From Nematopogon swammerdamellus (Eukaryota; Arthropoda; Insecta; Lepidoptera; Adelidae), in contig OX336340.1 in the NCBI GenBank assembly GCA_946902875.1, positions 10,679,566-10,743,565 on the forward strand: a stretch of DNA of 64,000 nt, read 5' to 3'. The notes beneath the pieces were generated by a model that ran no database searches, was not told the DNA's origin, and saw only the letters and a program-made list of their open reading frames with translations. This document shows, piece after piece, positions 1 to 11,671 of the stretch. Every line of letters begins with the position of its first letter. Positions within the stretch are counted from its first letter, which is position 1. The translations under genes were made by a program, and so were the position numbers.

Positions 1-33
1 GTGCGACAGGGGCCACGCTCTACAAGCGGATTA
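1..33. repeat. Partial arm of a foldback MITE
   Basis: The first ~30 bases (GCGACAGGGGCCACGCTCTA) closely resemble the inner part of the right arm of the hairpin element at 47572-47642. This is a fragment of the same family cut by the window edge. Similarity is by eye over about 30 bases only. Confidence 0.4.
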
Positions 34-117
34 AACATCCCCGTTTAAACCAGCTTTCTAATAAAAAACCCGCATCCAAGCATCTAAATCGGCCCATGCA
101 TTTGGGAGCTACGATGC
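34..117 (+). repeat. Dispersed lepidopteran repeat fragment (CAGCTTTCTAATAA type)
   Basis: The block around CCAGCTTTCTAATAA, followed by CGCATC and GCTACGATGCCACAGAC, recurs at 46892-46990 with the same order of motifs. I know this kind of block from many moth and butterfly sequences. It has no coding content, and its element class is not settled from this window. Confidence 0.5.
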
Positions 118-241
118 CACAGACTTATGCTGGCATGGCACCTAACTGAGCGTGGTTTCGCGAGGAGATGTGATTTTGGCTCTGTCGACTGCACCATTGG
201 TCCCTCGGCACAGCCACCCATGCTGGTTTACATAAAAAAAA
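118..241 (+). mobile_element. SINE family B, 3' tail only
   Basis: This matches the last part of the full family-B SINE at 12880-13292: TGGCATGGCACCTA, then a diverged middle, then CAGCCACCCATGCTGGTTTACAT followed by an A-run (the two blocks are shared with changes of a few bases). The head and core are absent, so the copy is 5' truncated, as is normal for target-primed insertion. Confidence 0.55.
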
Positions 242-422
242 GACAGACAGACACACAGGCAGACTGAGCGGTCAAACCTATAACACCCCTCCTTTTGAGT
301 CGGGGGTTAAACAAATTATCAAGCTCAGAAAAGTCATCTGACGAAAATTATATACCTAAGTAATTTCGTCATCTTCGTACGGCTAGACAATAGCAGATAG
401 AAAAATAATACTTATACCGCCT

Positions 423-950
423 GAAAGATCCATTCGGCGGCAACACGACAATATGCTTTTAATGAAAAATATTAATAACCAATCACGTCTTACCCTCCAG
501 AAGATTGCTCTAAACCTTTGTCGAGGCTCGGTCGCCGCTCACTAAGAAGCGAGTTAGCGACCAAATGACTTGTCCGTTTTGGGACAAATGAAACTGTAGC
601 TTAAGAGTATTGCCGATAGGTATTTTGATACAAACAAATAAATATATTTAAAACATTAACCTGTAGCGACGATTGGAAAATAAAATGCCCAGATGAAAAC
701 ATTAAAAGGAAGAGTATTAAAAATAAAAAGACATAATCCCATTTGCGGCTGACCAAAACCACTCTCGGGTGCGAAGAGGGTTCGCCGCTACCGTTTAAAG
801 AATAAAGAACCCCAAGAAAATCAAACCAGCTCGAATCAGCTTGACCAAGATGTTCAGCGCCGACTACTAAATTCGACGTCTTCTGACTTGGCAGCCCTCT
901 TCAACCTGGACGAGAACGATCATGAGGAGACATAAATACACAGTTGACAA
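423..950 (+). repeat. Unclassified dispersed repeat, copy 1
   Basis: This ~530-base stretch recurs at 37769-38337 in the same orientation, with the same succession of landmarks: GATCCAT(T/C)CGGC, TACCCTCC.GAAGATTG, CACTAAGAAGCGAG, ACTTGTCCGTTT and CCAAAACCACTCTCGGGTGC. Similarity is obvious by eye (roughly 80% or more) but with several small indels. It contains a short open protein block (separate entry). No terminal repeats or poly-A tail were found, so the class is unknown. Confidence 0.6.
753..935 (+). pseudogene. Open 60-codon block inside dispersed repeat, probably part of a transposon ORF
   Basis: A frame opens right after a TGA at 750-752 and runs 60 codons to TAA (933-935). It has no start codon of its own near the front. 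Its first half contains PLSGAKRVRRYRLKNKE, a basic segment like the ERxRRYR-type leader I associate with several insect transposon ORFs. Its second half is acidic (DLAALFNLDENDHEE). The copy at 38104 keeps the first ~38 codons in frame with mostly conservative differences, then loses the frame by a one-base deletion. That shared frame is the main reason to think it was coding. The parent protein is not identified. Confidence 0.35.
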
Positions 951-2984
951 GTGCCAACACCGTCAGTGGGGGCAATATTGGCCCGTCCATGTTGACGAGT
1001 TCGCGGCACGTGTAATTATTCGTATTCACGAAATAACTCGCGGTGGTAACCCGACTTCAACCCACCCCCATATTTTTCAGAGATGTCATGGAGGTACTAC
1101 GCTGAAAGAATAGAAGAAAAAAAAACAACTGATAAGGTTGTCGGCGTATAGATGTGAAGAAACAATGTTTTATAGCCGTTATTGGATGGCCGTAAACTGA
1201 AATGGAATCGGGTATTTCTCAGTGTATGTATACACGCTATACCCGAGCAGCGGTATCTTGTTTAGTTGAGCTCGCTCTGAGCTGTGCTCGCTGAACTTTA
1301 CTGCTATTTTTATGTTGTGTAAGCTATCGAAAAGGCTCCGACGCGGCGGCGGCGCCAGCGTTGAGAGCTTTCAAGACCGTGTGTAGGTGGCGCACGGCGG
1401 CGAGCACCCGGGCGAAGTTTCGCGGGGATGACCAGAGATTGAAAATTTACCCTGAAGCCGTATATTTACTACGAACGTCGATCGGGATGGACAACTGCTC
1501 ACCGACTTTTCAGCCCAGTCGTTCGCTACGTATTTGATTAGGTACCGAAGGAGCGAGCACGAGTAAGTCGCCCACACTAGGTAGGCCCCAGTGCGCTCGC
1601 CATCGATCGCGCTTTTGTTCGATTGTGCTGGGACTGGGAATGACGAGACGTTACTGAGCGCATTCAGAATTTCAATAGAGCCAAAGAACTCCCAACCCCC
1701 CAAAGCCTTAAGCCGTAAGTAGCTAAGTAGATATAATACAGGTCAGGCGGGTAGGTGGAGGCGGTGCAGATGTTGGATATGGCAGCGGACTGCGGACGCG
1801 CTCTCATAAGCCGCAAAGTAAAGAGAAGTGACGGCTAAGTAGACGGCGCGGAGGGGGCTGGCGGCCGGTGTCCGCAGCGAAGCGCCCCGTGCGTCGCGTC
1901 GTCGCCGCCAAGTCGAGGCTGGAAACTTCCAATTCTAAATTAAACTAAACTTAAATGAGTCAAAATGAATATCAAAGGTATCTTTTGAAGCCCCTGCACG
2001 GCTCAACGTGACACAACGTGAACACAGTATTAAAAAAGTTAAATTACTAATTTTAAAAACCCCGACTCTTAAAATGTCAAAATAATTTCCCTTTACTCAA
2101 AAAAGTCGGGGACCGCTAAGTAAATTCCCATGCAGCTCTGAGTTTTTATATATTTTTTTCAAGCTTTTTAAAAAAACCTCATGCTGATCGGTCCACTTTA
2201 TAAGATAATTAATTTTTTGATGACTTATTAAGAGGGAATATTCAAAATTAGGTTGTTTTCAGTGCACACTAATGGCAGAAAAGTATAGTTTATAGAAAAA
2301 ATATTTATTTTTGCGAATAGAATGATCCTTTAGCTACGAAAATGTAAATGACATTTTCTATATATTTTGTGTTTTATGTATGAGAGAAAATATTTTTTTC
2401 TGAGACCTGTTTCGTCAAAAAACGCAAATAGAGGCCACTTTCGGTGCTCAATTTGAACCAAAAAAATTAATTCTCTACCGTGAAAAAAATACTATCTAAA
2501 TCAGAATATGATCTTCTAACCAATTGTAAACGCCAAATTGTGCCGTTTCATACAAAACATGTAAGAAAAAAATTATTTATAAATTTTGAAATTCACACGT
2601 GGCGGTCCATACAAATTAGTATGGGGGAGAAAGGTATATCAATACTACGCCTGCGCGCAGCGTTCATACGGTCGGTGGAGGCTATCTATAGTGGAAGGTG
2701 TGGAATCTGCCTTTTACAAAATTTTGTGGTTGTTTTGTGTGCGTGTGATGTTCTAACTGCCTGTGTAGTATAGGTGCATTTATGATTGTTGAGCCGTAGG
2801 TATATTATCTGTCACATATTTTTCACACAATATTTTAATTATTTTTTTAATTGAATATTCTATCGATTTCACTCTAAAAAATAGATGTCAAAAACAAAAT
2901 GGCCGCCACGTGACATAGGTATAGGTATGTCGTCATGGTACTCATATAGGTTTTCGGGGGTGTAGATTTCAAATATTCTTTGAT
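951..2984. other. No gene recognised; AT-rich with two GC-rich blocks
   Basis: There are short random frames only. GC-rich patches lie at about 1340-1440 (GCGGCGGCGGCGCC) and 1840-1910. From 1920 to 2830 the sequence is strongly AT-rich with long T and A runs. I see no splice-bounded exon, RNA gene or terminal repeats. Confidence 0.5.
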
Positions 2985-3262
2985 CTTTCAAAATCGATAT
3001 CCAAGGGTCCGCGTGGTCTACGTACGATCATACGGTCATCTGTGGTCAAAATAAAAAAAAGTGGCCGCCATTTTGAAATGTTTACTTACTGGACCGATTG
3101 CTTTCAAAATCGATATCTAAGGGTCCAATGTGCTCTACTATCACGAATGTGTGATCAAAATTTTAAAAAATGTCATTTTCAGCCATTTTAAACTTTTACT
3201 TAGACCGATTGCTTTCAAAATCGATATCTAAGAGTCCCCGTGGTCTACTAACATGAATATAC
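2985..3262 (+). repeat. Short tandem array, ~112-bp unit, about 2.5 copies
   Basis: CTTTCAAAATCGATATC(C/T)AAG starts at about 2985, 3101 and 3212. Each is followed by AGTCC or GGTCC, then a (G/T)(G/C)TCTAC block, and by TGGTCAAAAT or TGATCAAAAT before an A-run and a GCCATTTTGAAA-like stretch. The third copy stops at about 3262, where a GC-rich block begins. Confidence 0.65.
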
Positions 3263-3762
3263 CTACCACTACTACCATGCGAGGCGGTGGCGCCTAGCGC
3301 TCTACGTGTTGCGTCACAAATTGCCGACGATTTTCTACTTCCCGATTGTCAATAAAAAGTAATCGGGGCGGGCCGCGGCGGCGCGGCGTGGGGAGCGAGC
3401 ACGGAGAGGGCCTACAAATGTCATTATTGCAGCCCTCGCAATGCCTCCAGAAAGCCGACCGTAATATAGACGAGCTAATGATGGTCGTTAGCGGGGTGCT
3501 AGTAGTGCGAGCCAACCTTTCAATAACGTTTCCTCTAACGCTAAGGTTAACGTTTCGGCTGCCTTGTTGCCGCCGGAAGTGAGACAGGGGGCACTGCTGA
3601 TAACTTTGTAATTAAGTAGAAAACTGAAGATTTCATCGATGCCCCGGAGGTTTTGAGGCGTGATCCAACGGTTAAGATGTTAATAAAAGCTCATTCCGAC
3701 GATATGGCCACTTTACCGTTCTCCTTGGTTAGTCAGAACGAATTACTTGAAAGACTAAAATC
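3263..3762. other. GC-rich block and flanking sequence, no gene seen
   Basis: This holds a CGG-type block at about 3363-3396 (GGGCCGCGGCGGCGCGGCG). Overlapping open frames occur on both strands but show no recognisable domain, and GC-rich DNA produces such frames by chance. Confidence 0.4.
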
Positions 3763-4125
3763 AGCCAAGTGCGAGTCGAACTCGCGCATGTCATGGCCGT
3801 ATCGCCATGTCATGGCCAGTGCCACTCACGCCATCTATGGCGTGTTTATGAAATGCTTCATATTAGTTAAAATGCTTCATACTCTTTTCGGTAAATGGCG
3901 CGCTCACTTTTTAGGTTACTTCTATGGGAACCCCGTAAATTGTTTACTTTTTCTTATTTTTATTATTTGTTGTTATATCGGCCATAATTCACACATTCTG
4001 TGAAAATTTCACCGGGCTACCTATTACGGTTCAAGAGATACAGCCCTCGGACAGACAGTTAGACAGACAGACAGACGTCGTAGGCTTAGTAATAGGGTCC
4101 TGTACCGGATACGGAACCCTAAAAA
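3763..4125 (+). repeat. Lepidopteran dispersed repeat ending TACGGAACCCTAAAAA
   Basis: It begins near AAGTGCGAGTCGAACTCGCG, contains CTACCTATTACGGTTCAAGAGATAC, a GACAGACAGACAGACG run, and ends in TACGGAACCCTAAAAA. The same landmarks are split between 57145-58288 (front and inner parts) and 36600-36760 (end part). It is non-coding and very common in Lepidoptera; the element class is left open. Confidence 0.6.
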
Positions 4126-5310
4126 AGAGTTAGATAGTATTAATTGGCATGTGCGTACATTGCCATGTTATTTTTTTGTTTTAAAGAAAAGAACGACAAG
4201 TGGCATCGTTACAGCCGAGGTTACAGCTACAAGTAGGTACCTACATATCTAATAATGCCCATGGACATTCTGTGATGCACGGGGATTACGAATGCCATGC
4301 AGGCCTGATAGGTCTTTCACGCCCATTTTACTTCAAAATAAATTTACGACAATTGTTGAAACTTACAGGAAGAAATGCCCAAAATGTATGGCAATAAAAA
4401 TAAAAAACTAACAAGAAGGCAGCACCAACTGCAATAAAGCGTTTAGTATGACCCCTCGACCCCAGCGCAATTTGCTAGTTCAAATAAACTATTATGTTAC
4501 ATTACGTTTGCGTTACTAATGTAATAGAGTTTTCGTCCGAAAAAAAGGTTATTTTTCTTCGCGATAACGCACAAAACTTCTCGGACTCAAATCCAAGTTT
4601 TCAGCATAAATCTCGGAGTTGCGGGTGTTCGAGGGCGAACTCCGGAGTGGTGCGGAGTGGTCGGCCGAGCGGCGATTCGGGTCATATTATCGATATTATA
4701 TTATTTACATTGTTCGTTTGTGTGCCGATGTCATCACTTCAAACTGTAAAGAGAACCCACAACGACGTGCGCAGATTGGTTATACAGATACACATTTAAA
4801 TTCGGTGCATCGGTATGCACTAACTTCTGACATAATATGTATAATGAAATCATATACATAATTTCAAGGTGCATATGTAGCAGTTAGTGACAACCACCGT
4901 ACCTGCAGTACTTTGACCAGTCATAGATAATTGTGACAGCAATAATCAAGAATCGCCATCACAGTTTCTTAGAAAGAAAAGAAAGAAAGATATTATTTAT
5001 TGTCATTAATAAATACATACATTTAAAAAAAAGAAAACATTATTACAGAAACATAAAATACAAGTAAACCTCTTTTAACATGACACAAGTAATGACAATA
5101 TGGACCCATCTCAGCATGTGCTACAAGGCAACCTATAGCGCAGTTTTTCAGATGGGCCCAGAGTAATAAATAAAACATTAGAAACATAAGCACGACATTT
5201 TTTTAATCTATAAACAGAGATTAGCACTAAAAATAATAACTTAAACAATCCCTTATAATAACACAAAGAATAACAAAAACCGAATAATAAAAAAAAAAGA
5301 ACAGAAAACA
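4126..5310. other. No gene recognised
   Basis: AT-rich sequence with short open frames in all phases and no domain that I recognise. I see no terminal repeats or splice-bounded exon. Confidence 0.4.
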
Positions 5311-5361
5311 GCTGCGTTGCCTTGTGCTGTATATATTGTATACAGCACAATGCAACGCAGC
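5311..5361. repeat. Near-perfect hairpin, 23-bp arms, 5-nt loop
   Basis: Left arm 5311-5333 (starts GCTGCGTTGC) and right arm 5339-5361 are complementary except for one base. The loop is TATTG. It is too short-looped for a typical microRNA precursor and not followed by features of a terminator relevant to this genome. Confidence 0.8.
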
Positions 5362-5408
5362 AATAAATACAATAAAGAAAGAAATACTACATAAAAGGAC
5401 AAAACGTT

Positions 5409-5837
5409 TCAAATTATGAAAATGGTCACTTTTTGTGCCAACAAGAGTGCCGATTTCAGTTTTTTTCTGAACAAATTGGTACACCTCAATGCCCTGACTG
5501 GTGAACACCTCGATGCCATTACCTTGAAACCACCCTCCACTGCTGCCCCACGATACTTTGGGATTTTTAGGGAAATACCACTGCCCCGCGTGGCGTGTCC
5601 GTGATCTCTTAGCCACACAAGTCGCTCATAAAGTCTTTCAGGCATTTGTTGAATCTTATTAAGATACGATATTCTTAAAAATTCATAATATGTTGCTCTT
5701 AAGAACAAGCATGCGATAGCTTCACGACGGTCCTCATCCACAGGTCGCCCGAACGACCACGACCAAAATTCTACACGTGTCGTTATCGTGTCGATGTCGA
5801 ATTTAATGTTTCGTTGTCCAACAGTTCGCTCAGCCAT
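5409..5837 (-). CDS. Hypothetical 142-aa open frame
   Basis: An ATG-initiated frame of 142 codons on the minus strand lies just downstream (in its own direction) of a GC-rich block at 5880-5990 that could be a promoter or just one of the many such blocks here. The composition is protein-like rather than low-complexity: an aromatic and acidic segment (EFWSWSFGRPVDED), then a helical-looking stretch (YYEFLRISYLNKIQQMPERL). There is no signal peptide, membrane segment or domain that I recognise. It could be a fragment of a transposon ORF, a single-exon orphan gene, or chance. The length is unusual for chance in this composition but not decisive. Confidence 0.25.
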   Translation of the reverse strand: MAERTVGQRNIKFDIDTITTRVEFWSWSFGRPVDEDRREAIACLFLRATYYEFLRISYLNKIQQMPERLYERLVWLRDHGHATRGSGISLKIPKYRGAAVEGGFKVMASRCSPVRALRCTNLFRKKLKSALLLAQKVTIFII

Positions 5838-7014
5838 ACGAATTCATGCCCAATTGAAATTGGTTATTAGAACTCCTGCCGCATAGCGACGACGACGGCG
5901 CGCGGCGGCGTCCGGGACGAAGGCTGTGAGACAGGGCCACGGCGCGCGGGCGGCGGGGGAGGCGGCAGGGCAGCCGGCAGAGACGGCGAACAGAATTTGC
6001 CGATCTGACAGCATTACGCATAGGTAACCGTAAACTACAGTCAGGCAGGACGCAAGATGATACAATACATACTTGGAGAATTACCTAAAGGAATTAAAAT
6101 TGCGGTACGCTCACGGTACGCTACAACTAGAGCGGGAGCAAAGATCTAGAAAAGTCTAAGGGCTATAGCTTCAAAATGGAATAATAAAAACGAAATAAAA
6201 AATTTGACCTCATTGTGACGCGTAATCGAATTAATATCGGTCGATGGTAACGGCGCGGCGGCGCGGCGGCGCCGGTTGTGGTGGCGGCCCGCGAGACAAG
6301 AGGGGCGGGCGGGAGGTGGTCAGGTTTCCCTGCACAGTGATTCCATAAAAATGGCGGCTTAACTGCATAAACCGGCCATTGCATAATATTGGCTTAACAA
6401 TTTCCCATGCAAATGCCGTGCGTGGAGTCAATAGTAGTGGGAGCTGGCGCGGATGGAAACACTGGAGGATTACGATGTTTACGATTATGATCGTGTTCTA
6501 GATAAAGTATCTAGAATAAGATCTACTATGTGAATGTAGACGTATGGCAAGTAGGTTGGTTAAGATCATCGAGCTATGATGCGCACGCTCCGCGGTTCGC
6601 TAGCTTTTTCCTTCCATGGTTACAATCTTAGATTGAAAAAAAAATCTTTCACGGTACACGATAAAAGTGGTCAAGAAATAAATCTAAATAAAAATGGTTG
6701 CGTGCGCTTCCAACATTTCCTCCGTTGCCATGCGCGCCGCCGCCGCCGCCGCCTCCGCGCCGGCCGCTGTGTGGGTCTGGCTGGGCGGTGCCCTGTCCTT
6801 TTTTCGCGTCGCTTGTTTTTAATCCGTCCTCGGAAAAACGGCGTTTACTCGTGAAAAAGGGGCGACACGACGATACGGGTCGCTGGCGCCACAGTCACAG
6901 TATCGCACTGGATAATTTGACATGCATCGTGTGGTTGGCTACAAGCAGTGTGTTTGGAGTTTTTTGGCCAACTCTGTTTAAAAAATACTGAAGTAAATTT
7001 TATCGATAGAAACT
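5838..7014. other. No gene recognised; three GC-rich blocks
   Basis: GC-rich CGG-type blocks lie at about 5886-5990, 6249-6315 and 6729-6790. The open frames over them are arginine- and proline-rich on both strands, as expected from composition. Nothing else is supported. Confidence 0.4.
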
Positions 7015-7543
7015 ATCGATATCTATTTTATAGATCGAACGTCGTACGATGCAACTTGTGCTAGACGTCGGTACAAGTGTGCGTGCATTCACACGATCCC
7101 TACGACGACGGTGCTATCGCGCTCTCGCTCCCACCCGCCCACAGATGACAAGAGCGAGCGAGAAAGACGTCATCGCTCGCCCACCGGCGCGTTTGCCGTC
7201 TTTCCGCCCACTCCCATCACCAGCAGGCAAGCGAGAACGAGAACGCGATACCACCGCACCGTTACACGATCCTATCCGTGACAGCATGGCTTCTTAACAC
7301 GCCATAACATGCTCAGGCGAAACAAACAACAACGTTTGTCACTGTCACTCTTTATAACAGCAAACGGGCATGCTGCACACACGCGTCACCGACTCGATAC
7401 AGACTTGCGTGCGTTCAACACGCGCCGCATACACCTTATGAAGCGGCTGTCCGTGAAATCTGCACTATATGCAGGTCTCGTCGAGAACATATTTTTTCGG
7501 GAGTGATGTATGGGATGGGCCAATCTATAAAATAGATATCGAT
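7015..7543. repeat. Exact 21-bp inverted repeat pair enclosing ~490 bp
   Basis: ATCGATATCTATTTTATAGA plus T at 7015-7035 is the exact reverse complement of 7523-7543. The interior is GC-richer and has repeated short motifs (TGCGTGCATTCACACG at ~7078 and TGCGTGCGTTCAACACG at ~7404). This may be a small non-autonomous DNA element, but no target duplication was found and the repeats may not be its ends. Confidence 0.5.
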
Positions 7544-7723
7544 GATGGAAACCATTTAAGCGAAACTTGAAATAATATGTCGTTTATTTACACTAACATG
7601 TATCTTATGATTTTAGAAAGGTGAAGGTAGTGAGGATTATCTTGTTGAATACACGTTGGCACTTAATGTGTGGCATGTGCGGATTATCGGTTAAAGCAAT
7701 AGCCTTAGGCGCTTTCTTCCAGT

Positions 7724-7812
7724 CTACCTGGTGGGCCTACAGTTTTAAATGGAATCCGAACCATGGAGCACCTCAGAAAAACCCATTGGTACATGCCGAC
7801 CGGGTCTGAACG
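7724..7812 (-). mobile_element. SINE family B, head-to-core fragment
   Basis: Read on the minus strand, it shows CGGTCGGCATGTACCAATG and then TTTTTCTGA, as in the full copy at 12880-13292, and a fragment of the core ending in AAACTGTAGG. The tRNA-like promoter region is mostly gone and there is an internal deletion. Confidence 0.5.
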
Positions 7813-10223
7813 TATCGCGCCTCGCGCAAGAGAAACCGAAGACACGCCCCGACTATTAGACTACTAAATGCAAAGTTCACATCCGACTTTCTTAGATAAT
7901 ATCTGCTTGTTCCAGCGTATGCCTACTTACACAAGTTATCACAGTGTACACAGTAGGCACTCTTCAAGTTCGTGGCTCCACAATAGCAGTGTGGGCTGCT
8001 GCAGTGCGCGTGCGGTCACACGTGGACGCGACAGTTACAGAGCAAACACAATACGCACACCCTCCGCATTCAGCACATTCTCTTCCCTTTGTTTATTACT
8101 GCCCTGGTGTATGTGTAAACATACGAGTATCTCCATGGTTCTGTGTGCTTCTGTCTAGAATAGTAACAATGAATGTGGTGCCGTCACTTCGCAAATATTA
8201 CTACATTGGGTCAAATTAGATTTCTTTTCAATACAGTTTAAGAGCGCTTACGAATAAAGTAAGACATCAAATGCCACCGTAAATCTCTTCACCTTCGGCG
8301 TACCGCAGAAGACAACAGAAAGCTGATAATCCATAAACTATTCAAGAGGCACTTTTCCGCGCGGGAGACCGCAGCGCCGGGCGGCGGAAGCGGCATGGGC
8401 GTAGAGGGTTGGCGGCGCGGTGGTGGCGGCTGGGGAGGCGTGAGGCGGCGACAGCGTTAACAAAATAAGCCATTAAATCACCGCCATCTTCTCCCGGCGT
8501 GTTTACTGAGGATACCATTAATTAGCCGGAACAAAAGTTGTGCGATAAATTCTCAAAAGTGTAGAAAGTTAGCGACACCGCCCGCTCCCCCGCGTGCGAC
8601 TACTATACCCCGCGTACCGCCCTGCGCTCCACCTTACACGCTCCATTACTAATTTATAGGCGCATTAAAATATTTTCATTGCACACAACTTGGGGTAATT
8701 AGTTACACAGTTTCGCTGAATGGGATGAGCGGAATTCAGGGCAATTATAAATGGCGGATGCGCCGGAGTGAGGGCGTGGGCGGGCGCCGTCTGGAGTATT
8801 GGGCTGTGCCGTCAGCAGTGTCGGACGGACGTTGTCAACATAAAGGAAAACTTTCCGACAAAAACCAGAGTACATTTGAATAATAAGTAGAAAACGTGCG
8901 AACAGTAAGCAGAACTTGTTCTTCGTGTTCAGGTGTAAAATTCCAAATAATTTCAGTAAACCCATATGGCTATATGACGTACAACGTACAGACAGAAAAA
9001 CAATGAAAAGGCTCGTGACGGAATCGTGGATACCACAAACAGCGAAGTGCCTACTAGGTACTCTACAGCTTTTGGTCGGCGTGCTGTAAATAAAATTGTC
9101 TATACATTTTCGTGATATAAACAAATCATTTCCAGTTTTCGCAAAACCCTGTATTGCATTTGTATTGTTTTTGAAACTTATGTATGTAACGAAACTTGGA
9201 TTAACATTACCGAAAAGGGGATGATACTTCATGTACGCTTAGGCAGTAAATGAAGAAACTTTAGCATTGAAATTTCCGTGAATTATACGAACAGGCAACG
9301 CAGACAGTTGAACGTAAATCTATTTTAATTATAAGTTAACTAATCGCATTACACTCCAACTCAAGGACCACGTCAAGGATTCGCACATTAACGCAAGGGG
9401 CGCGGCGGACGTGGCGGAGCTGATAGATACAACCCGATTTAACAAAGATAAATTTGTTTGTGATTCTAGTGTTACAATCTCAGATCTAATTAGTATTTTG
9501 TTATGCACAGTTTATGAATAACATTTGTCTAAAATTGCATATTTATTTTAAAAGAGCATTCTGCTCGTGTGTCGTGGTACGGAGATTAAAACTGGCGAAT
9601 TCTTTATTGAGTGGGGATATAAAAGAACCACGTCCTTTTTTTTTAAGTCGGTTAACGAAGCAACGGTTTCAAATGAATCAGGTACCTATATTAGATTGTA
9701 ACATCAAGGAGCTGAAACAGTTTGATTGACGCTACAACACCTATACGCGACATCGCGGTAAGTTCACGCCATTATCCGTGCGTCTCATCACCGTTCATCT
9801 TCGGGAGCTCTATAATACTATACCATCTATACGTGCAAAATGACTCGCCGTCTCAGAAGTATTAAAGACGCGGGATTGGAGGCTAAGTGGTGCACTAGGG
9901 GGCGGGAGACGAGTCTACAGGAAGTGGCTCGCCCCAGACGCCCCGCACAATGCCGCCCAGCGAGCGCGGGCGGGCGACGGCGGCGGCGGCGGCGGCGGCG
10001 GCGGCGCGGAGGTACAACTACACACACACAAAGTCAGAGCACTTTCGTCGCCTCCGCGCTCAAACAATACAACACTTTTTGTCGAGCCGCGGTATTAATC
10101 ATGGCTGGAATTATGCTGAAAATGAGTTTTTCTTTAGACGAAGCGATTCTTTACAGATGCAATATTGTTGGAAAGAACAAACGTAATAAGTACAGATGAC
10201 TTTAAGGATGGTATTGTATTGTG
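7813..10223. other. No gene recognised
   Basis: GC-rich blocks sit at about 8354-8455 and 9941-10010; the latter is a CGG triplet run (about nine units). A 177-codon minus-strand frame at 8699-9232 is Phe/Ile/Lys-rich with no domain and is not supported as a gene. Nothing else was recognised. Confidence 0.4.
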
Positions 10224-10271
10224 TATTTATTGCACTCCACTCTATGCCTCTAGAGTGGAGTGCAATAAATA
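10224..10271. repeat. Perfect hairpin, 20-bp arms, 8-nt loop
   Basis: Arms 10224-10243 and 10252-10271 (TATTTATTGCACTCCACTCT and its complement) pair without mismatch around ATGCCTCT. The hairpin ends exactly where the family-B SINE fragment begins. Confidence 0.85.
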
Positions 10272-10505
10272 TGGCTGCTATGCGGCCATCTACCGTCCAG
10301 ACGGTGGTATCAACCCAGTCGGCTACAATTTGAGCCTACCACCTAGTACCTAAGAGGCAAGGGAATGGACCTACGGTTTTACACCTGTTCCGAACGGTGA
10401 GGTAGGTGTAGGCATGGACGTAAATTTGTCAGAAAAACGAATTGGTGCATGCGGGACGGATTCGAACCTCGGACCCTAAAATCAAGAGTTCAAGCCAAGA
10501 CCGTG
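10272..10505 (-). mobile_element. SINE family B, head and core, tail missing
   Basis: On the minus strand it shows the tRNA-like head with a B-box-like GGTTCGAATCC, the CGCATGCACCAAT block, and the central core with TAGGTGGTAGGCTCAAATTG and TTGATACCACC. The 3' tail is absent; sequence stops at the 10224-10271 hairpin. Confidence 0.7.
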
Positions 10506-11671
10506 CCGACCACGCTTTTTAAATTTACAGTTTTTTTTCATGGTGAAAAAAATTTCTTAATGTGACTCTATTTTAAATTCTAATGTCGAGCTAGCTCCAT
10601 ACTGGATAATTATATTGGAATAAAATTTACGTCATTCTATAGAGAATTTAATTTTCTAGACACAAAAGCAGCATTATTTGAAAAAACTAATTCTAATAAT
10701 TTTTAAACAAACAAAAACTACAAAATTCACCATAAAAACGCGGGCACTGCGCTCGATTCGATCGAGGATTCGTATGACATTTTTGTTTTGCCATATGAAT
10801 CCTCTTAAGCTTGTTTCGCCAGTTTGTAGAAATCAGTTCAATATTCAACTAAAATATTTATTATTTTAAAGAGTTAAATAAATAATATTAATAGAGTTAA
10901 TTCCATACATATATTTACCTTAACTATAACAATATTTATAATTTCCTCCGATTGGGTTCATTTCCGACCCCACTGCTCAGATCATAATATGAATAATGGC
11001 GTGATGCCATATTATAGCCTATGTATTAATCGAAGTTAATTTCTATACTTTTCAAAAAAACTCCATCCGAATTGGGTCAATACTTTTTACGTGATGCGTG
11101 ACCAAACACACACGCAAACAGACACAATTCCAAAAGTGATCTCAATGCATTGTATCACTCATTCTTTACACATACAAATAGCGGGACCGACCTTGGCGGG
11201 TCGTCTCCGCAGCGGCGGATCACCACGCGCATGTACACTCAACAGAAAAACAACTCACTCGTACTCACTCACTCATAAAAATATACACATTATAATAATT
11301 ATAAACTAACTTCCGTTTGCCTTCGCAAAGTAGTGTTCAGTCGAGGCATTTTGAGATGTTATGCACTCTTTAATTACACAACTTTTTAAAAGTTTACACA
11401 TTATAAAAACATCGAAAAAAAATACATTATTATTTTGCGAAATTCCGTTTTCATCTGTACACACGATAAGAGCGCGAGGGAGACACTACGGGTGCAAATA
11501 AGCGCACTGACGAGCATGTCGGTACGAATGATTTTTTTTATTATTTTAGGACTTTTAACAATGATTTGTTAAATATCAGCCCCATAGTAGGGGAGATATA
11601 GGGAGAACACTGGCGAGCGCTGTGCGAGGGAGAGGCAATGTGAGCACAGAGCGGGCGGGAGAAATGTATTT
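10506..11671. other. No gene; contains one dispersed-repeat fragment
   Basis: At about 10930-11070 (minus orientation) there is a block with TTCATATTATGATCTGAGCAG-like and CCGACCCCA-like motifs, inversely related to 18190-18330 (ATGGCATCACGACATTATTCA). The remainder is AT-rich and shows nothing I can name. Confidence 0.4.

Noticed and set aside
5227..5616. 129-codon minus frame overlapping the 142-codon frame
   Set aside because: Second half is a hydrophobic low-complexity translation of AT-rich DNA that crosses the 5311-5361 hairpin.
8699..9232. 177-codon minus-strand open frame
   Set aside because: No domain, Phe/Ile/Lys-rich composition as AT-rich DNA gives, no start context or splice sites. 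Length alone is not enough.
9950..10010. CGG triplet run as a coding poly-Ala or poly-Arg tract
   Set aside because: Open in several frames on both strands at once; this is simple-sequence DNA.
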